A stretch of DNA of 64,000 nt. It comes from Aphelocoma coerulescens. Taxonomy: Eukaryota > Chordata > Aves > Passeriformes > Corvidae. A program made the translations under genes and the position numbers. This document shows, in pieces, positions 34,874 to 46,851 of this stretch. The stretch's first letter is position 1, and the number at the start of each line of letters is the position of its first letter. Under the pieces are notes generated by a model, which did not search any database, was not told the origin of the DNA, and worked only from the letters and a program-made list of their open reading frames with translations. Location: NCBI RefSeq assembly GCF_041296385.1, contig NW_027183960.1:1411001-1475000 (forward strand). The letters are read 5' to 3'.

Positions 34874-36073
34874 ATGTCTACTATTGGGTACCAGACATCT
34901 GAACATTTAGACTATTGGCTTTCCAGGCTCACGCTATTCAAACCGGAAAGTGAAACTACTCTAACAGTAGGGATGATTGCAAGAAATGTTTCTGTTTACA
35001 CCACGACTGCCGACCATGCATCATTCTTACCTTGCACCTGTCCAAAGGCCTTCCTCCGTCTGCGCTCTGGCAACTCTCACCCAAGCTCGGGCAGGGATGG
35101 AGGCTCTTGCCACAAGTAGCCCAAGCCTGGAGATATTCCTCATCCTGATCTTCCACTGCTGACATCTAGGAATTCCCTGGAGCTGCAAACACTTGCATTT
35201 GCTGCTCGAGGATCTTCTCTAGCATCATGCCAAACGCCTTCTCCTATGGCAGTGCTGCAGCATCCTGCAAGTCACGGACTGGAACTGGCACCTCCAGCAA
35301 AGTTGCTCCTGGGAAACATCCCTCAGCCATTCCCTTACTGCAATGAGCTGGACTCCTACTCCTCTGCAATGCTCTTCCTGGACAGGTGCATCCTCAGCAA
35401 TGAGACGGTTCTGCTGAGAGCCGCGGCTCTGAGGGAGCAGCCAGTCCTGCCCAAAGGCCTTCCTCCGCCTCCAGTCCCGCAGCTCCCACGGAGGCACTGG
35501 GAGCCTTGGACACTCTTGCCACAAGTAGCCCAAGCATGGACATCTTCCTCATCCTGCTCCTCCACTGCTGACGGCAGGGAATTCCCTGGAGCTGCAAACA
35601 CCTGCCTTTGCTGCTCGAGGATCGTGTCTGGCAGCTCTCTGAGCCTCTTCACCTTTGGCTGCGCCACAGCATCCTTGGAGTCATATACTGGCAACTGGCA
35701 CCTCCAGTACACTTGCTGCTCCTAGGATGCTTTTCTCTGGGAAAATCTTGCACACGACCTTGCTCCAGATTTTACTTCTAGGCCTTTTGTGGCCATCTGC
35801 ATCCGCAGCCACAAGCAGCTTCTGATGATCAACAGGGCTCTGGGAGAGCAGGGACTCCTGTCTGTGGACAAAGAAAACAAAGACAACTTGTAAGATTAAA
35901 ACCTGGAGCTTCTAGTTAGAAGAGAAAGGACTATTCAATCAAGGCAGGGCCAAGGGAGGAAACTTTCTAAAATGGAACAAGCAGCAGAAGCACAGTAGAT
36001 TTGCAGAAGAAATTCCCCTCCCAGCATTTGGCTTAAGGAAAAAGCCTGATGTTTCTATGAGAGACTTGAGTTC
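34874..36073 (+). repeat. Long monomer 33, 1200 bp, subtype H
   Basis: Standard H with ACAGTAGGG; TTC loss near 35746. Confidence 0.97.
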
Positions 36074-36868
36074 ATGTCTACTATTGGATAGCAGACATCT
36101 GAACATTTAGACTACTGGCTTTCCAGGCTCACGCAATTCAAACCGGAATGTCAAACTATTTCAAAAGCTAGAGATGCTTCGAAGAAATGTTTCTGTACTC
36201 ACCACAACTGGGGACCATGCATCATTCTTACCTTGCACCTGTCCAAAGGCCTTCCTCCGTCTCCAGTCCTGCCGCTCTCACGGAGGCACTGGGAGCCTTG
36301 GACACTCTTGCCACAAGTAGCCCAAGCGTGGACATCTTCCTCATCCTGCTCCTCCACTGCTGACGTCAGGGAATTCCCTGGTGCTCCCAACATCTGCCTT
36401 TCCTGCTGGAGGATCGTGTCTGGCAGATCTCTGAGCCTCTTTGCCTTTGGCAGCGCCACAGCATCCTAGGAGTCATATACTGGCAACTGGCACCTCCAGG
36501 ACACTTGCTGCTCCTAGGATGCTTTTCTCTGGGAAAATCTTCTTGCACACAACCTTGCTGCAGATTTTACTTCTAGGCCTTTCGTGGCCATCTGCATCCT
36601 CAGCCACAAGCAGGTTCTGATGATCAACAGGGCTCTGGGAGAGCAGGGACTCCTGTCTGTGGACAAAGAAAACAAAGACAACTTGTAAGAAGAAAACCTG
36701 GAGCTTCTAGTTAGAAGAAAAAGGACTATTCAATCAAGGCAGGGCCAAAGGAGGAAACTTTCTAAAATGGAACAAGCAGCAGAAGCACAGTAGTTTTGCA
36801 GAAGAAATTCCCCTCCCAGCACTTGGCTTAAGGAAAAAGCCTGATGTTTCTATGAGAGACATGAGTTC
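36074..36868 (+). repeat. Short monomer 34, 795 bp, subtype Sa
   Basis: Same as 32081-32875 in all markers checked. Confidence 0.97.
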
Positions 36869-38071
36869 ATGTCTACTATTGGGTACCAGACATCTGAACA
36901 TTTAGACTATTGGCTTTCCAGGCTCACGCTATTCAAACCGGAAAGTGAAACTACTCTAACAGTAGGGATGATTGCAAGAAATGTTTCTGTTTACACCACG
37001 ACTGCCGACCATGCATCATTCTTACCTTGCACCTGTCCAAAGGCCTTCCTCCGTCTGCGCTCTGGCAACTCTCACCCAAGCTCGGGCAGGGATGGAGGCT
37101 CTTGCCACAAGTAGCCCAAGCCTGGAGATATTCCTCATCCTGATCTTCCACTGCTGACATCTAGGAATTCCCTGGAGCTGCAAACACTTGCATTTGCTGC
37201 TCGAGGATCTTCTCTAGCATCATGCCAAACGCCTTCTCCTATGGCAGTGCTGCAGCATCCTGCAAGTCACGGACTGGAACTGGCACCTCCAGCAAAGTTG
37301 CTCCTGGGAAACATCCCTCAGCCATTCCCTTACTGCAATGAGCTGGACTCCTACTCCTCTGCAATGCTCTTCCTGGACAGGTGCATCCTCAGCAATGAGA
37401 CGGTTCTGCTGAGAGCCGCGGCTCTGAGGGAGCAGCCAGTCCTGCCCAAAGGCCTTCCTCCGCCTCCAGTCCCGCAGCTCCCACGGAGGCACTGGGAGCC
37501 TTGGACACTCTTGCCACAAGTAGCCCAAGCGTCGAGATCTTCCTCATCCTGCTCCTCCACTGCTGACGGCAGGGAATTCCCTGGAGCTGCAAACACCTGC
37601 CTTTGCTGCTCGAGGATCGTGTCTGGCAGCTCTCTGAGCCTCTTCACCTTTGGCTGCGCCACAGCATCCTTGGAGTCATATACTGGCAACTGGCACCTCC
37701 AGTACACTTGCTGCTCCTAGGATGCTTTTCTCTGGGAAAATCTTCTTGCACACAACCTTGCTGCAGATTTTACTTCTAGGCCTTTTGTGGCCATCTGCAT
37801 CCGCAGCCACAAGCAGCTTCTGATGATCGACATGGCTCTGGGAGAGCAGGGACTCCTGTCTGTGGACAAAGAAAACAAAGACAACTTGTAAGATTAAAAC
37901 CTGGAGCTTCTAGTTAGAAGAGAAAGGACTATTCAATCAAGGCAGGGCCAAGGGAGGAAACTTTCTAAAATGGAACAAGCAGCAGAAGCACAGTACTTTT
38001 GCAGAAGAAATTCCCCTCCCAGCACTTGGCTTAAGGAAAAAGCATGATGTTTCTATGAGAGACTTGAGTTC
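36869..38071 (+). repeat. Long monomer 35, 1203 bp, subtype H'
   Basis: CTGCCGACC, and CTCCAGTACAC near 37698 (shared with 40862 and the H units) where 28883 and 32876 have CTCCAGGACAC. Confidence 0.97.
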
Positions 38072-38866
38072 ATGTCTACTATTGGATAGCAGACATCTGA
38101 ACATTTAGACTACTGGCTTTCCAGGCTCACGCAATTCAAACCGGAATGTCAAACTATTTCAAAAGCTAGAGATGCTTCGAAGAAATGTTTCTGTACTCAC
38201 CACAACTGGGGACCATGCATCATTCTTACCTTGCACCTGTCCAAAGGCCTTCCTCCGTCTCCAGTCCTGCCGCTCTCACGGAGGCACTGGGAGCCTTGGA
38301 CACTCTTGCCACAAGTAGCCCAAGCATGGACATCTTCCTCATCCTGCTCCTCCACTGCTGACGTCAGGGAATTCCCTGGAGCTCCAAACATCTGCCTTTC
38401 CAGCTGGAGGATCATGTCTGGCAGCTCTCTGAGCCTCTTCACCTTTGGCAGCGCCACAGCATCCTAGGAGTCATATACTGGCAACTGGCACCTCCAGGAC
38501 ACTTGCTGCTCCTAGGATGCTTTTCTCTGGGAAAATCTTCTTGCACACGACCTTGCTGCCGATTTTACTTCTAGGCCTTTCGTGGCCATCTGCATCCTCA
38601 GCCACAAGCAGCTTCTGATGATCAACAGGGCTCTGGGAGAGCAGGGACTCCTGTCTGTGGACAAAGAAAACAAAGACAACTTGTAAGAAGAAAACCTGGA
38701 GCTTCTAGATAGAAGAAAAAGGACTATTCAATCAAGGCAGGGCCAAAGGAGGAAACTTTCTAAAATGGAACAAGCAGCAGAAGCACAGCAGTATTGCAGA
38801 AGAAATTCCCCTCCCAGCACTTGGCTTAAGGAAAAAGCCTGATGTTTCTATGAGAGACATGAGTTC
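38072..38866 (+). repeat. Short monomer 36, 795 bp, subtype Sb
   Basis: AACATCTGCC form. CTAGATAGAAG near 38706 is shared with 42065, 48055 and 7272. CACAGCAGTATTGC near 38783 is a long-class variant. Confidence 0.97.
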
Positions 38867-40066
38867 ATGTCTACTATTGGGTACCAGACATCTGAACATT
38901 TAGACTATTGGCTTTCCAGGCTCACGCTATTCAAACCGGAAAGTGAAACTACTCTAACAGTAGGGATGATTGCAAGAAATGTTTCTGTTTACACCACGAC
39001 TGCCGACCATCCATCATTCTTACCTTGCACCTGTCCAAAGGCCTTCCTCCGTCTGCGCTCTGGCAACTCTCACCCAAGCTCGGGCAGGGATGGAGGCTCT
39101 TGCCACAAGTAGCCCAAGCCTGGAGATATTCCTCATCCTGATCTTCCACTGCTGACATCTAGGAATTCCCTGGAGCTGCAAACACCTGCCTTTGCTGCTC
39201 GAGGATCTTCTCTAGCATCATGCCAAACGCCTTCTCCTATGGCAGTGCTGCAGCATCCTGCAAGTCATGGACTGGAACTGGCACCTCCAGCAAAGTTGCT
39301 CCTGGTAAACATCCCTCAGCCATTCCCTTACTGCAATGAGCTGGACTCCTACTCCTCTGCAATGCTCTTCCTGGACAGGTGCATCCTCAGCAATGAGACG
39401 GTTCTGCTGAGAGCCGCGGCTCTGAGGGAGCAGCCAGTCCTGCCCAAAGGCCTTCCTCCGCCTCCAGTCCCGCAGCTCCCACGGAGGCACTGGGAGCCTT
39501 GGACACTCTTGCCACAAGTAGCCCAAGCATGGACATCTTCCTCATCCTGCTCCTCCACTGCTGACGGCAGGGAATTCCCTGGAGCTGCAAACACCTGCCT
39601 TTGCTGCTCGAGGATCGTGTCTGGCAGCTCTCTGAGCCTCTTCACCTTTGGCTGCGCCACAGCATCCTTGGAGTCATATACTGGCAACTGGCACCTCCAG
39701 TACACTTGCTGCTCCTAGGATGCTTTTCTCTGGGAAAATCTTGCACACGACCTTGCTCCAGATTTTACTTCTAGGCCTTTTGTGGCCATCTGCATCCGCA
39801 GCCACAAGCAGCTTCTGATGATCAACAGGGCTCTGGGAGAGCAGGGACTCCTGTCTGTGGACAAAGAAAACAAAGACAACTTGTAAGATTAAAACCTGGA
39901 GCTTCTAGTTAGAAGAGAAAGGACTATTCAATCAAGGCAGGGCCAAGGGAGGAAACTTTCTAAAATGGAACAAGCAGCAGAAGCACAGTAGATTTGCAGA
40001 AGAAATTCCCCTCCCAGCATTTGGCTTAAGGAAAAAGCCTGATGTTTCTATGAGAGACTTGAGTTC
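38867..40066 (+). repeat. Long monomer 37, 1200 bp, subtype H, most diverged H
   Basis: CGACCATCCATC near 39003 (an F variant), CACCTGCCTTTGC near 39183, CAAGTCATGG near 39261 and CCTGGTAAACATC near 39301 set it apart from the other H units. Confidence 0.97.
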
Positions 40067-40861
40067 ATGTCTACTATTGGATAGCAGACATCTGAACATT
40101 TAGACTACTGGCTTTCCAGGCTCACGCAATTCAAACCGGAATGTCAAACTATTTCAAAAGCTAGAGATGCTTCGAAGAAATGTTTCTGTACTCACCACAA
40201 CTGGGGACCATGCATCATTCTTACCTTGCACCTGTCCAAAGGCCTTCCTCCGTCTCCAGTCCTGCCGCTCTCACGGAGGCACTGGGAGCCTTGGACACTC
40301 TTGCCACAAGTAGCCCAAGCGTGGACATCTTCCTCATCCTGCTCCTCCACTGCTGACGTCAGGGAATTCCCTGGTGCTCCCAACATCTGCCTTTCCTGCT
40401 GGAGGATCGTGTCTGGCAGATCTCTGAGCCTCTTTGCCTTTGGCAGCGCCACAGCATCCTAGGAGTCATATACTGGCAACTGGCACCTCCAGGACACTTG
40501 CTGCTCCTAGGATGCTTTTCTCTGGGAAAATCTTCTTGCACACAACCTTGCTGCAGATTTTACTTCTAGGCCTTTCGTGGCCATCTGCATCCTCAGCCAC
40601 AAGCAGGTTCTGATGATCAACAGGGCTCTGGGAGAGCAGGGACTCCTGTCTGTGGACAAAGAAAACAAAGACAACTTGTAAGAAGAAAACCTGGAGCTTC
40701 TAGTTAGAAGAAAAAGGACTATTCAATCAAGGCAGGGCCAAAGGAGGAAACTTTCTAAAATGGAACAAGCAGCAGAAGCACAGTAGTTTTGCAGAAGAAA
40801 TTCCCCTCCCAGCACTTGGCTTAAGGAAAAAGCCTGATGTTTCTATGAGAGACATGAGTTC
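40067..40861 (+). repeat. Short monomer 38, 795 bp, subtype Sa
   Basis: Same markers as 36074-36868. Confidence 0.97.
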
Positions 40862-42064
40862 ATGTCTACTATTGGGTACCAGACATCTGAACATTTAGAC
40901 TATTGGCTTTCCAGGCTCACGCTATTCAAACCGGAAAGTGAAACTACTCTAACAGTAGGGATGATTGCAAGAAATGTTTCTGTTTACACCACGACTGCCG
41001 ACCATGCATCATTCTTACCTTGCACCTGTCCAAAGGCCTTCCTCCGTCTGCGCTCTGGCAACTCTCACCCAAGCTCGGGCAGGGATGGAGGCTCTTGCCA
41101 CAAGTAGCCCAAGCCTGGAGATATTCCTCATCCTGATCTTCCACTGCTGACATCTAGGAATTCCCTGGAGCTGCAAACACTTGCATTTGCTGCTCGAGGA
41201 TCTTCTCTAGCATCATGCCAAACGCCTTCTCCTATGGCAGTGCTGCAGCATCCTGCAAGTCACGGACTGGAACTGGCACCTCCAGCAAAGTTGCTCCTGG
41301 GAAACATCCCTCAGCCATTCCCTTACTGCAATGAGCTGGACTCCTACTCCTCTGCAATGCTCTTCCTGGACAGGTGCATCCTCAGCAATGAGACGGTTCT
41401 GCTGAGAGCCGCGGCTCTGAGGGAGCAGCCAGTCCTGCCCAAAGGCCTTCCTCCGCCTCCAGTCCCGCAGCTCTCACGGAGGCACTGGGAGCCTTGGACA
41501 CTCTTGCCACAAGTAGCCCAAGCGTCGAGATCTTCCTCATCCTGCTCCTCCACTGCTGACGGCAGGGAATTCCCTGGAGCTGCAAACACCTGCCTTTGCT
41601 GCTCGAGGATCGTGTCTGGCAGCTCTCTGAGCCTCTTCACCTTTGGCTGCGCCACAGCATCCTTGGAGTCATATACTGGCAACTGGCACCTCCAGTACAC
41701 TTGCTGCTCCTAGGATGCTTTTCTCTGGGAAAATCTTCTTGCACACAACCTTGCTGCAGATTTTACTTCTAGGCCTTTTGTGGCCATCTGCATCCGCAGC
41801 CACAAGCAGCTTCTGATGATCGACATGGCTCTGGGAGAGCAGGGACTCCTGTCTGTGGACAAAGAAAACAAAGACAACTTGTAAGATTAAAACCTGGAGC
41901 TTCTAGTTAGAAGAGAAAGGACTATTCAATCAAGGCAGGGCCAAGGGAGGAAACTTTCTAAAATGGAACAAGCAGCAGAAGCACAGTACTTTTGCAGAAG
42001 AAATTCCCCTCCCAGCACTTGGCTTAAGGAAAAAGCATGATGTTTCTATGAGAGACTTGAGTTC
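40862..42064 (+). repeat. Long monomer 39, 1203 bp, subtype H'
   Basis: CAGCTCTCACGGAGG near 41468 replaces CAGCTCCCACGGAGG of the other H' units. Confidence 0.97.
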
Positions 42065-42859
42065 ATGTCTACTATTGGATAGCAGACATCTGAACATTTA
42101 GACTACTGGCTTTCCAGGCTCACGCAATTCAAACCGGAATGTCAAACTATTTCAAAAGCTAGAGATGCTTCGAAGAAATGTTTCTGTACTCACCACAACT
42201 GGGGACCATGCATCATTCTTACCTTGCACCTGTCCAAAGGCCTTCCTCCGTCTCCAGTCCTGCCGCTCTCACGGAGGCACTGGGAGCCTTGGACACTCTT
42301 GCCACAAGTAGCCCAAGCATGGACATCTTCCTCATCCTGCTCCTCCACTGCTGACGTCAGGGAATTCCCTGGAGCTCCAAACATCTGCCTTTCCAGCTGG
42401 AGGATCATGTCTGGCAGCTCTCTGAGCCTCTTCACCTTTGGCAGCGCCACAGCATCCTAGGAGTCATATACTGGCAACTGGCACCTCCAGGACACTTGCT
42501 GCTCCTAGGATGCTTTTCTCTGGGAAAATCTTCTTGCACACGACCTTGCTGCCGATTTTACTTCTAGGCCTTTCGTGGCCATCTGCATCCTCAGCCACAA
42601 GCAGCTTCTGATGATCAACAGGGCTCTGGGAGAGCAGGGACTCCTGTCTGTGGACAAAGAAAACAAAGACAACTTGTAAGAAGAAAACCTGGAGCTTCTA
42701 GATAGAAGAAAAAGGACTATTCAATCAAGGCAGGGCCAAAGGAGGAAACTTTCTAAAATGGAACAAGCAGCAGAAGCACAGTAGTTTTGCAGAAGAAATT
42801 CCCCTCCCAGCACTTGGCTTAAGGAAAAAGCCTGATGTTTCTATGAGAGACATGAGTTC
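42065..42859 (+). repeat. Short monomer 40, 795 bp, subtype Sb
   Basis: AACATCTGCC and CTAGATAGAAG, as in 38072-38866, but with CACAGTAGTTTTGC near 42778. Confidence 0.97.
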
Positions 42860-44059
42860 ATGTCTACTATTGGGTACCAGACATCTGAACATTTAGACTA
42901 TTGGCTTTCCAGGCTCACGCTATTCAAACCGGAAAGTGAAACTACTCTAACAGTAGGGATGATTGCAAGAAATGTTTCTGTTTACACCACGACTGCCGAC
43001 CATGCATCATTCTTACCTTGCACCTGTCCAAAGGCCTTCCTCCGTCTGCGCTCTGGCAACTCTCACCCAAGCTCGGGCAGGGATGGAGGCTCTTGCCACA
43101 AGTAGCCCAAGCCTGGAGATATTCCTCATCCTGATCTTCCACTGCTGACATCTAGGAATTCCCTGGAGCTGCAAACACTTGCATTTGCTGCTCGAGGATC
43201 TTCTCTAGCATCATGCCAAACGCCTTCTCCTATGGCAGTGCTGCAGCATCCTGCAAGTCACGGACTGGAACTGGCACCTCCAGCAAAGTTGCTCCTGGGA
43301 AACATCCCTCAGCCATTCCCTTACTGCAATGAGCTGGACTCCTACTCCTCTGCAATGCTCTTCCTGGACAGGTGCATCCTCAGCAATGAGACGGTTCTGC
43401 TGAGAGCCGCGGCTCTGAGGGAGCAGCCAGTCCTGCCCAAAGGCCTTCCTCCGCCTCCAGTCCCGCAGCTCCCACGGAGGCACTGGGAGCCTTGGACACT
43501 CTTGCCACAAGTAGCCCAAGCATGGACATCTTCCTCATCCTGCTCCTCCACTGCTGACGGCAGGGAATTCCCTGGAGCTGCAAACACCTGCCTTTGCTGC
43601 TCGAGGATCGTGTCTGGCAGCTCTCTGAGCCTCTTCACCTTTGGCTGCGCCACAGCATCCTTGGAGTCATATACTGGCAACTGGCACCTCCAGTACACTT
43701 GCTGCTCCTAGGATGCTTTTCTCTGGGAAAATCTTGCACACGACCTTGCTCCAGATTTTACTTCTAGGCCTTTTGTGGCCATCTGCATCCGCAGCCACAA
43801 GCAGCTTCTGATGATCAACAGGGCTCTGGGAGAGCAGGGACTCCTGTCTGTGGACAAAGAAAACAAAGACAACTTGTAAGATTAAAACCTGGAGCTTCTA
43901 GTTAGAAGAGAAAGGACTATTCAATCAAGGCAGGGCCAAGGGAGGAAACTTTCTAAAATGGAACAAGCAGCAGAAGCACAGTAGATTTGCAGAAGAAATT
44001 CCCCTCCCAGCACTTGGCTTAAGGAAAAAGCCTGATGTTTCTATGAGAGACTTGAGTTC
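42860..44059 (+). repeat. Long monomer 41, 1200 bp, subtype H
   Basis: Standard H. Followed by Sc and J, the same series as at 8067, at an offset of 34793. Confidence 0.97.
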
Positions 44060-44854
44060 ATGTCTACTATTGGGTACCAGACATCTGAACATTTAGACTA
44101 CTGGCTTTCCAGGCTCACGCAATTCAAACCGGAATGTCAAACTATTTCAAAAGCTAGAGATGCTTGGAAGAAATGTTTCTGTACTCACCACAACTGGGGA
44201 CCATGCATCATTCTTACCTTGCACCTGTCCAAAGGCCTTCCTCCGTCTCCAGTCCTGCCGCTCTCACGGAGGCACTGGGAGCCTTGGACACTCTTGCCAC
44301 AAGTAGCCCAAGCATGGACATCTTCCTCATCCTGCTCCGCCACTGCTGACATCAGGGAATTCCCTGGAGCTCCAAACATCTGCCTTTCCAGCTAGAGGAT
44401 CATGTCTGGCAGCTCTCTGAGCCTCTTCACCTTTGGCAGCGCCACAGCATCCTAGGAGTCATATACTGGCAACTGGCACCTCCAGGACACTTGCTGCTCC
44501 TAGGATGCTTTTCTCTGGGAAAATCTTCTTGCATACGACCTTGCTGCCGATTTTACTTCTAGGCCTTTCGTGGCCATCTGCATCCTCAGCCACAAGCAGG
44601 TTCTGATGATCAACAGGGCTCTGGGAGAGCAGGGACTCCTGTCTGTGGACAAAGAAAACAAAGACAACTTGTAAGAAGAAAACCTGGAGCTTCTAGTTAG
44701 AAGACAAAGGACTATTCAATCAAGGCAGGGCCAAAGCAGGAAACTTTCTAAAATGGAACAAGCAGCAGAAGCAGAGCAGTTTTGCAGAAGAAATTCCCCT
44801 CCCAGCACTTGGCTTAAGGAAAAAGCCTGATGTTTCTATGAGAGACTTGAGTTC
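44060..44854 (+). repeat. Short monomer 42, 795 bp, subtype Sc
   Basis: GGGTACCAGAC head, CAGCTAGAGG near 44390 and TGCATACGACCTTGC near 44530, the last shared with 9267-10061. Confidence 0.97.
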
Positions 44855-46056
44855 ATGTCTACTATTGGGTACCAGACATCTGAACATTTAGACTATTGGC
44901 TTTCCAGGCTCACGCTATTCAAACCGGAAAGTGAAACTACTCTAACAGTAGGGATGATTGCAAGAAATGTTTCTGTTTACACCACGACTGCCGACCATGC
45001 ATCATTCTTACCTTGCACCTGTCCAAAGGCCTTCCTCCGTCTGCGCTCTGGCAACTCTCACCCAAGCTCGGGCAGGGATGGAGGCTCTTGCCACAAGTAG
45101 CCCAAGCCTGGAGATATTCCTCATCCTGATCTTCCACTGCTGACATCTAGGAATTCCCTGGAGCTGCAAACACCTGCCTTTGCGGCTCGAGGACCTTCTC
45201 TAGCACCATGCCAAACCCCTTCTCCTATGGCAGTGCTGCAGCATCCTGCGAGCCATGGACTGGAACTGGCACCTTCAGCATAGTTGCTCCTGGGAAACAT
45301 CCTTCAGCCATTCCCTTACTGCAATGAGCTGGACTCCTACTCCTTTGAAGGCTCTTCCTGGATAGGTGCATCCTCAGCAATGAGACGGTTCTGCTGAGAG
45401 CCACGGCTCTGAGGGAGCAGCCAGTCCTGCCCAAAGGCCTTCCTCCGTCTCCACTCCTGCAGCTCCCACGGAGGCACTGGGAGCCTTGGACACGCTTGCC
45501 ACAAGTAGCCCAAGCGTGGACATCTTCCTCATATTGCTCCGCCACTGCTGACATCAGGGAATTCCCTGGAGCTCCCAACATCTGCCTTTCCTGCTCGAGG
45601 ATCGTGTCTGGCAGCTCTCTGAGCCTCTTACATTTTGGAAGCGCAACAGCATCCTAGGAGTCCTATACTGGCAACTGGCAGCTCCAGGACACTTGCTGCT
45701 CCTAGGATGCTTTTCTCTGGGAAAATCTTCTTGCACACAACCTTGCTGCAGATTTTACTTCTAGGCCTTTCGTGGCCATCTGCATCCACGGCCACAAGCA
45801 GCTTCTGATGATCGACATGGCTCTGGGAGAGCAGGGACTCCTGTCTGTGGACAAAGAAAACAAAGACAACTTGTAAGATTAAAACCTGGAGCTTCTAGTT
45901 AGAAGAGAAAGGACTATTCAATCAAGGCAGGGCCAAGGGAGGAAACTTTCTAAAATGGAACAAGCAGCAGAAGCACAGTACTTTTGCAGAAGAAATTCCC
46001 CTCCCAGCACTTGGCTTAAGGAAAAAGCATGATGTTTCTATGAGAGACTTGAGTTC
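44855..46056 (+). repeat. Long monomer 43, 1202 bp, subtype J with a 1-bp deletion
   Basis: Matches 10062-11264, but TCCTTTGCAAGGC reads TCCTTTGAAGGC near 45347. The loss joins two minus-strand frames into one of 118 codons (45581 to 45225), a by-product and not a sign of coding. From about 45875 the tail has GTAAGATTAAAACC, unlike monomer 10. Confidence 0.96.
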
Positions 46057-46851
46057 ATGTCTACTATTGGATAGCAGACATCTGAACATTTAGACTACTG
46101 GCTTTCCAGGCTCACGCAATTCAAACCGGAATGTCAAACTATTTCAAAAGCTAGAGATGCTTCGAAGAAATGTTTCTGTACTCACCACAACTGGGGACCA
46201 TGCATCATTCTTACCTTGCACCTGTCCAAAGGCCTTCCTCCGTCTCCAGTCCTGCCGCTCTCACGGAGGCACTGGGAGCCTTGGACACTCTTGCCACAAG
46301 TAGCCCAAGCGTGGACATCTTCCTCATCCTGCTCCTCCACTGCTGACGTCAGGGAATTCCCTGGTGCTCCCAACATCTGCCTTTCCTGCTGGAGGATCGT
46401 GTCTGGCAGATCTCTGAGCCTCTTTGCCTTTGGCAGCGCCACAGCATCCTAGGAGTCATATACTGGCAACTGGCACCTCCAGGACACTTGCTGCTCCTAG
46501 GATGCTTTTCTCTGGGAAAATCTTCTTGCACACAACCTTGCTGCAGATTTTACTTCTAGGCCTTTCGTGGCCATCTGCATCCTCAGCCACAAGCAGGTTC
46601 TGATGATCAACAGGGCTCTGGGAGAGCAGGGACTCCTGTCTGTGGACAAAGAAAACAAAGACAACTTGTAAGAAGAAAACCTGGAGCTTCTAGTTAGAAG
46701 AAAAAGGACTATTCAATCAAGGCAGGGCCAAAGGAGGAAACTTTCTAAAATGGAACAAGCAGCAGAAGCACAGTAGTTTTGCAGAAGAAATTCCCCTCCC
46801 AGCACTTGGCTTAAGGAAAAAGCCTGATGTTTCTATGAGAGACATGAGTTC
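46057..46851 (+). repeat. Short monomer 44, 795 bp, subtype Sa
   Basis: Sa tail GGCAGATCTCTG near 46406. Here it follows a J monomer, so the normal H-Sa pairing is broken. Confidence 0.97.

Larger units (their letters stand above)
32876..36868 (+). repeat. Four-monomer higher-order repeat (3993 bp), copy 2
   Basis: Same order as 28883-32875, with the shared private variants CTGCTGACC, AACATCTTCC and TTTATAAAATGG. Copies 1 and 2 are closer to each other than to copy 3, as expected if their duplication is the most recent event in this domain. Confidence 0.93.
36869..40861 (+). repeat. Four-monomer higher-order repeat (3993 bp), copy 3
   Basis: Same order and lengths. It lacks the three variants that unite copies 1 and 2. 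It has its own: CTAGATAGAAG near 38706, GCACAGCAGTATTGC near 38782, CGACCATCCATC near 39003 and CCTGGTAAACATC near 39301. The last few resemble variants of L-rich-domain monomers, so short conversion tracts are likely. Confidence 0.92.
40862..44854 (+). repeat. Four-monomer higher-order repeat, variant copy 4 with swapped last monomer
   Basis: Order H'-Sb-H-Sc: the fourth monomer is the Sc subtype (AGCTAGAGG, GCCACTGCTGACATCAGG) instead of Sa. Length stays 3993. H-Sc followed by a J monomer here (42860-46056) repeats the arrangement 8067-11264 at an offset of 34793 bp, which marks the exchange that ended the regular four-mer series. Confidence 0.9.
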
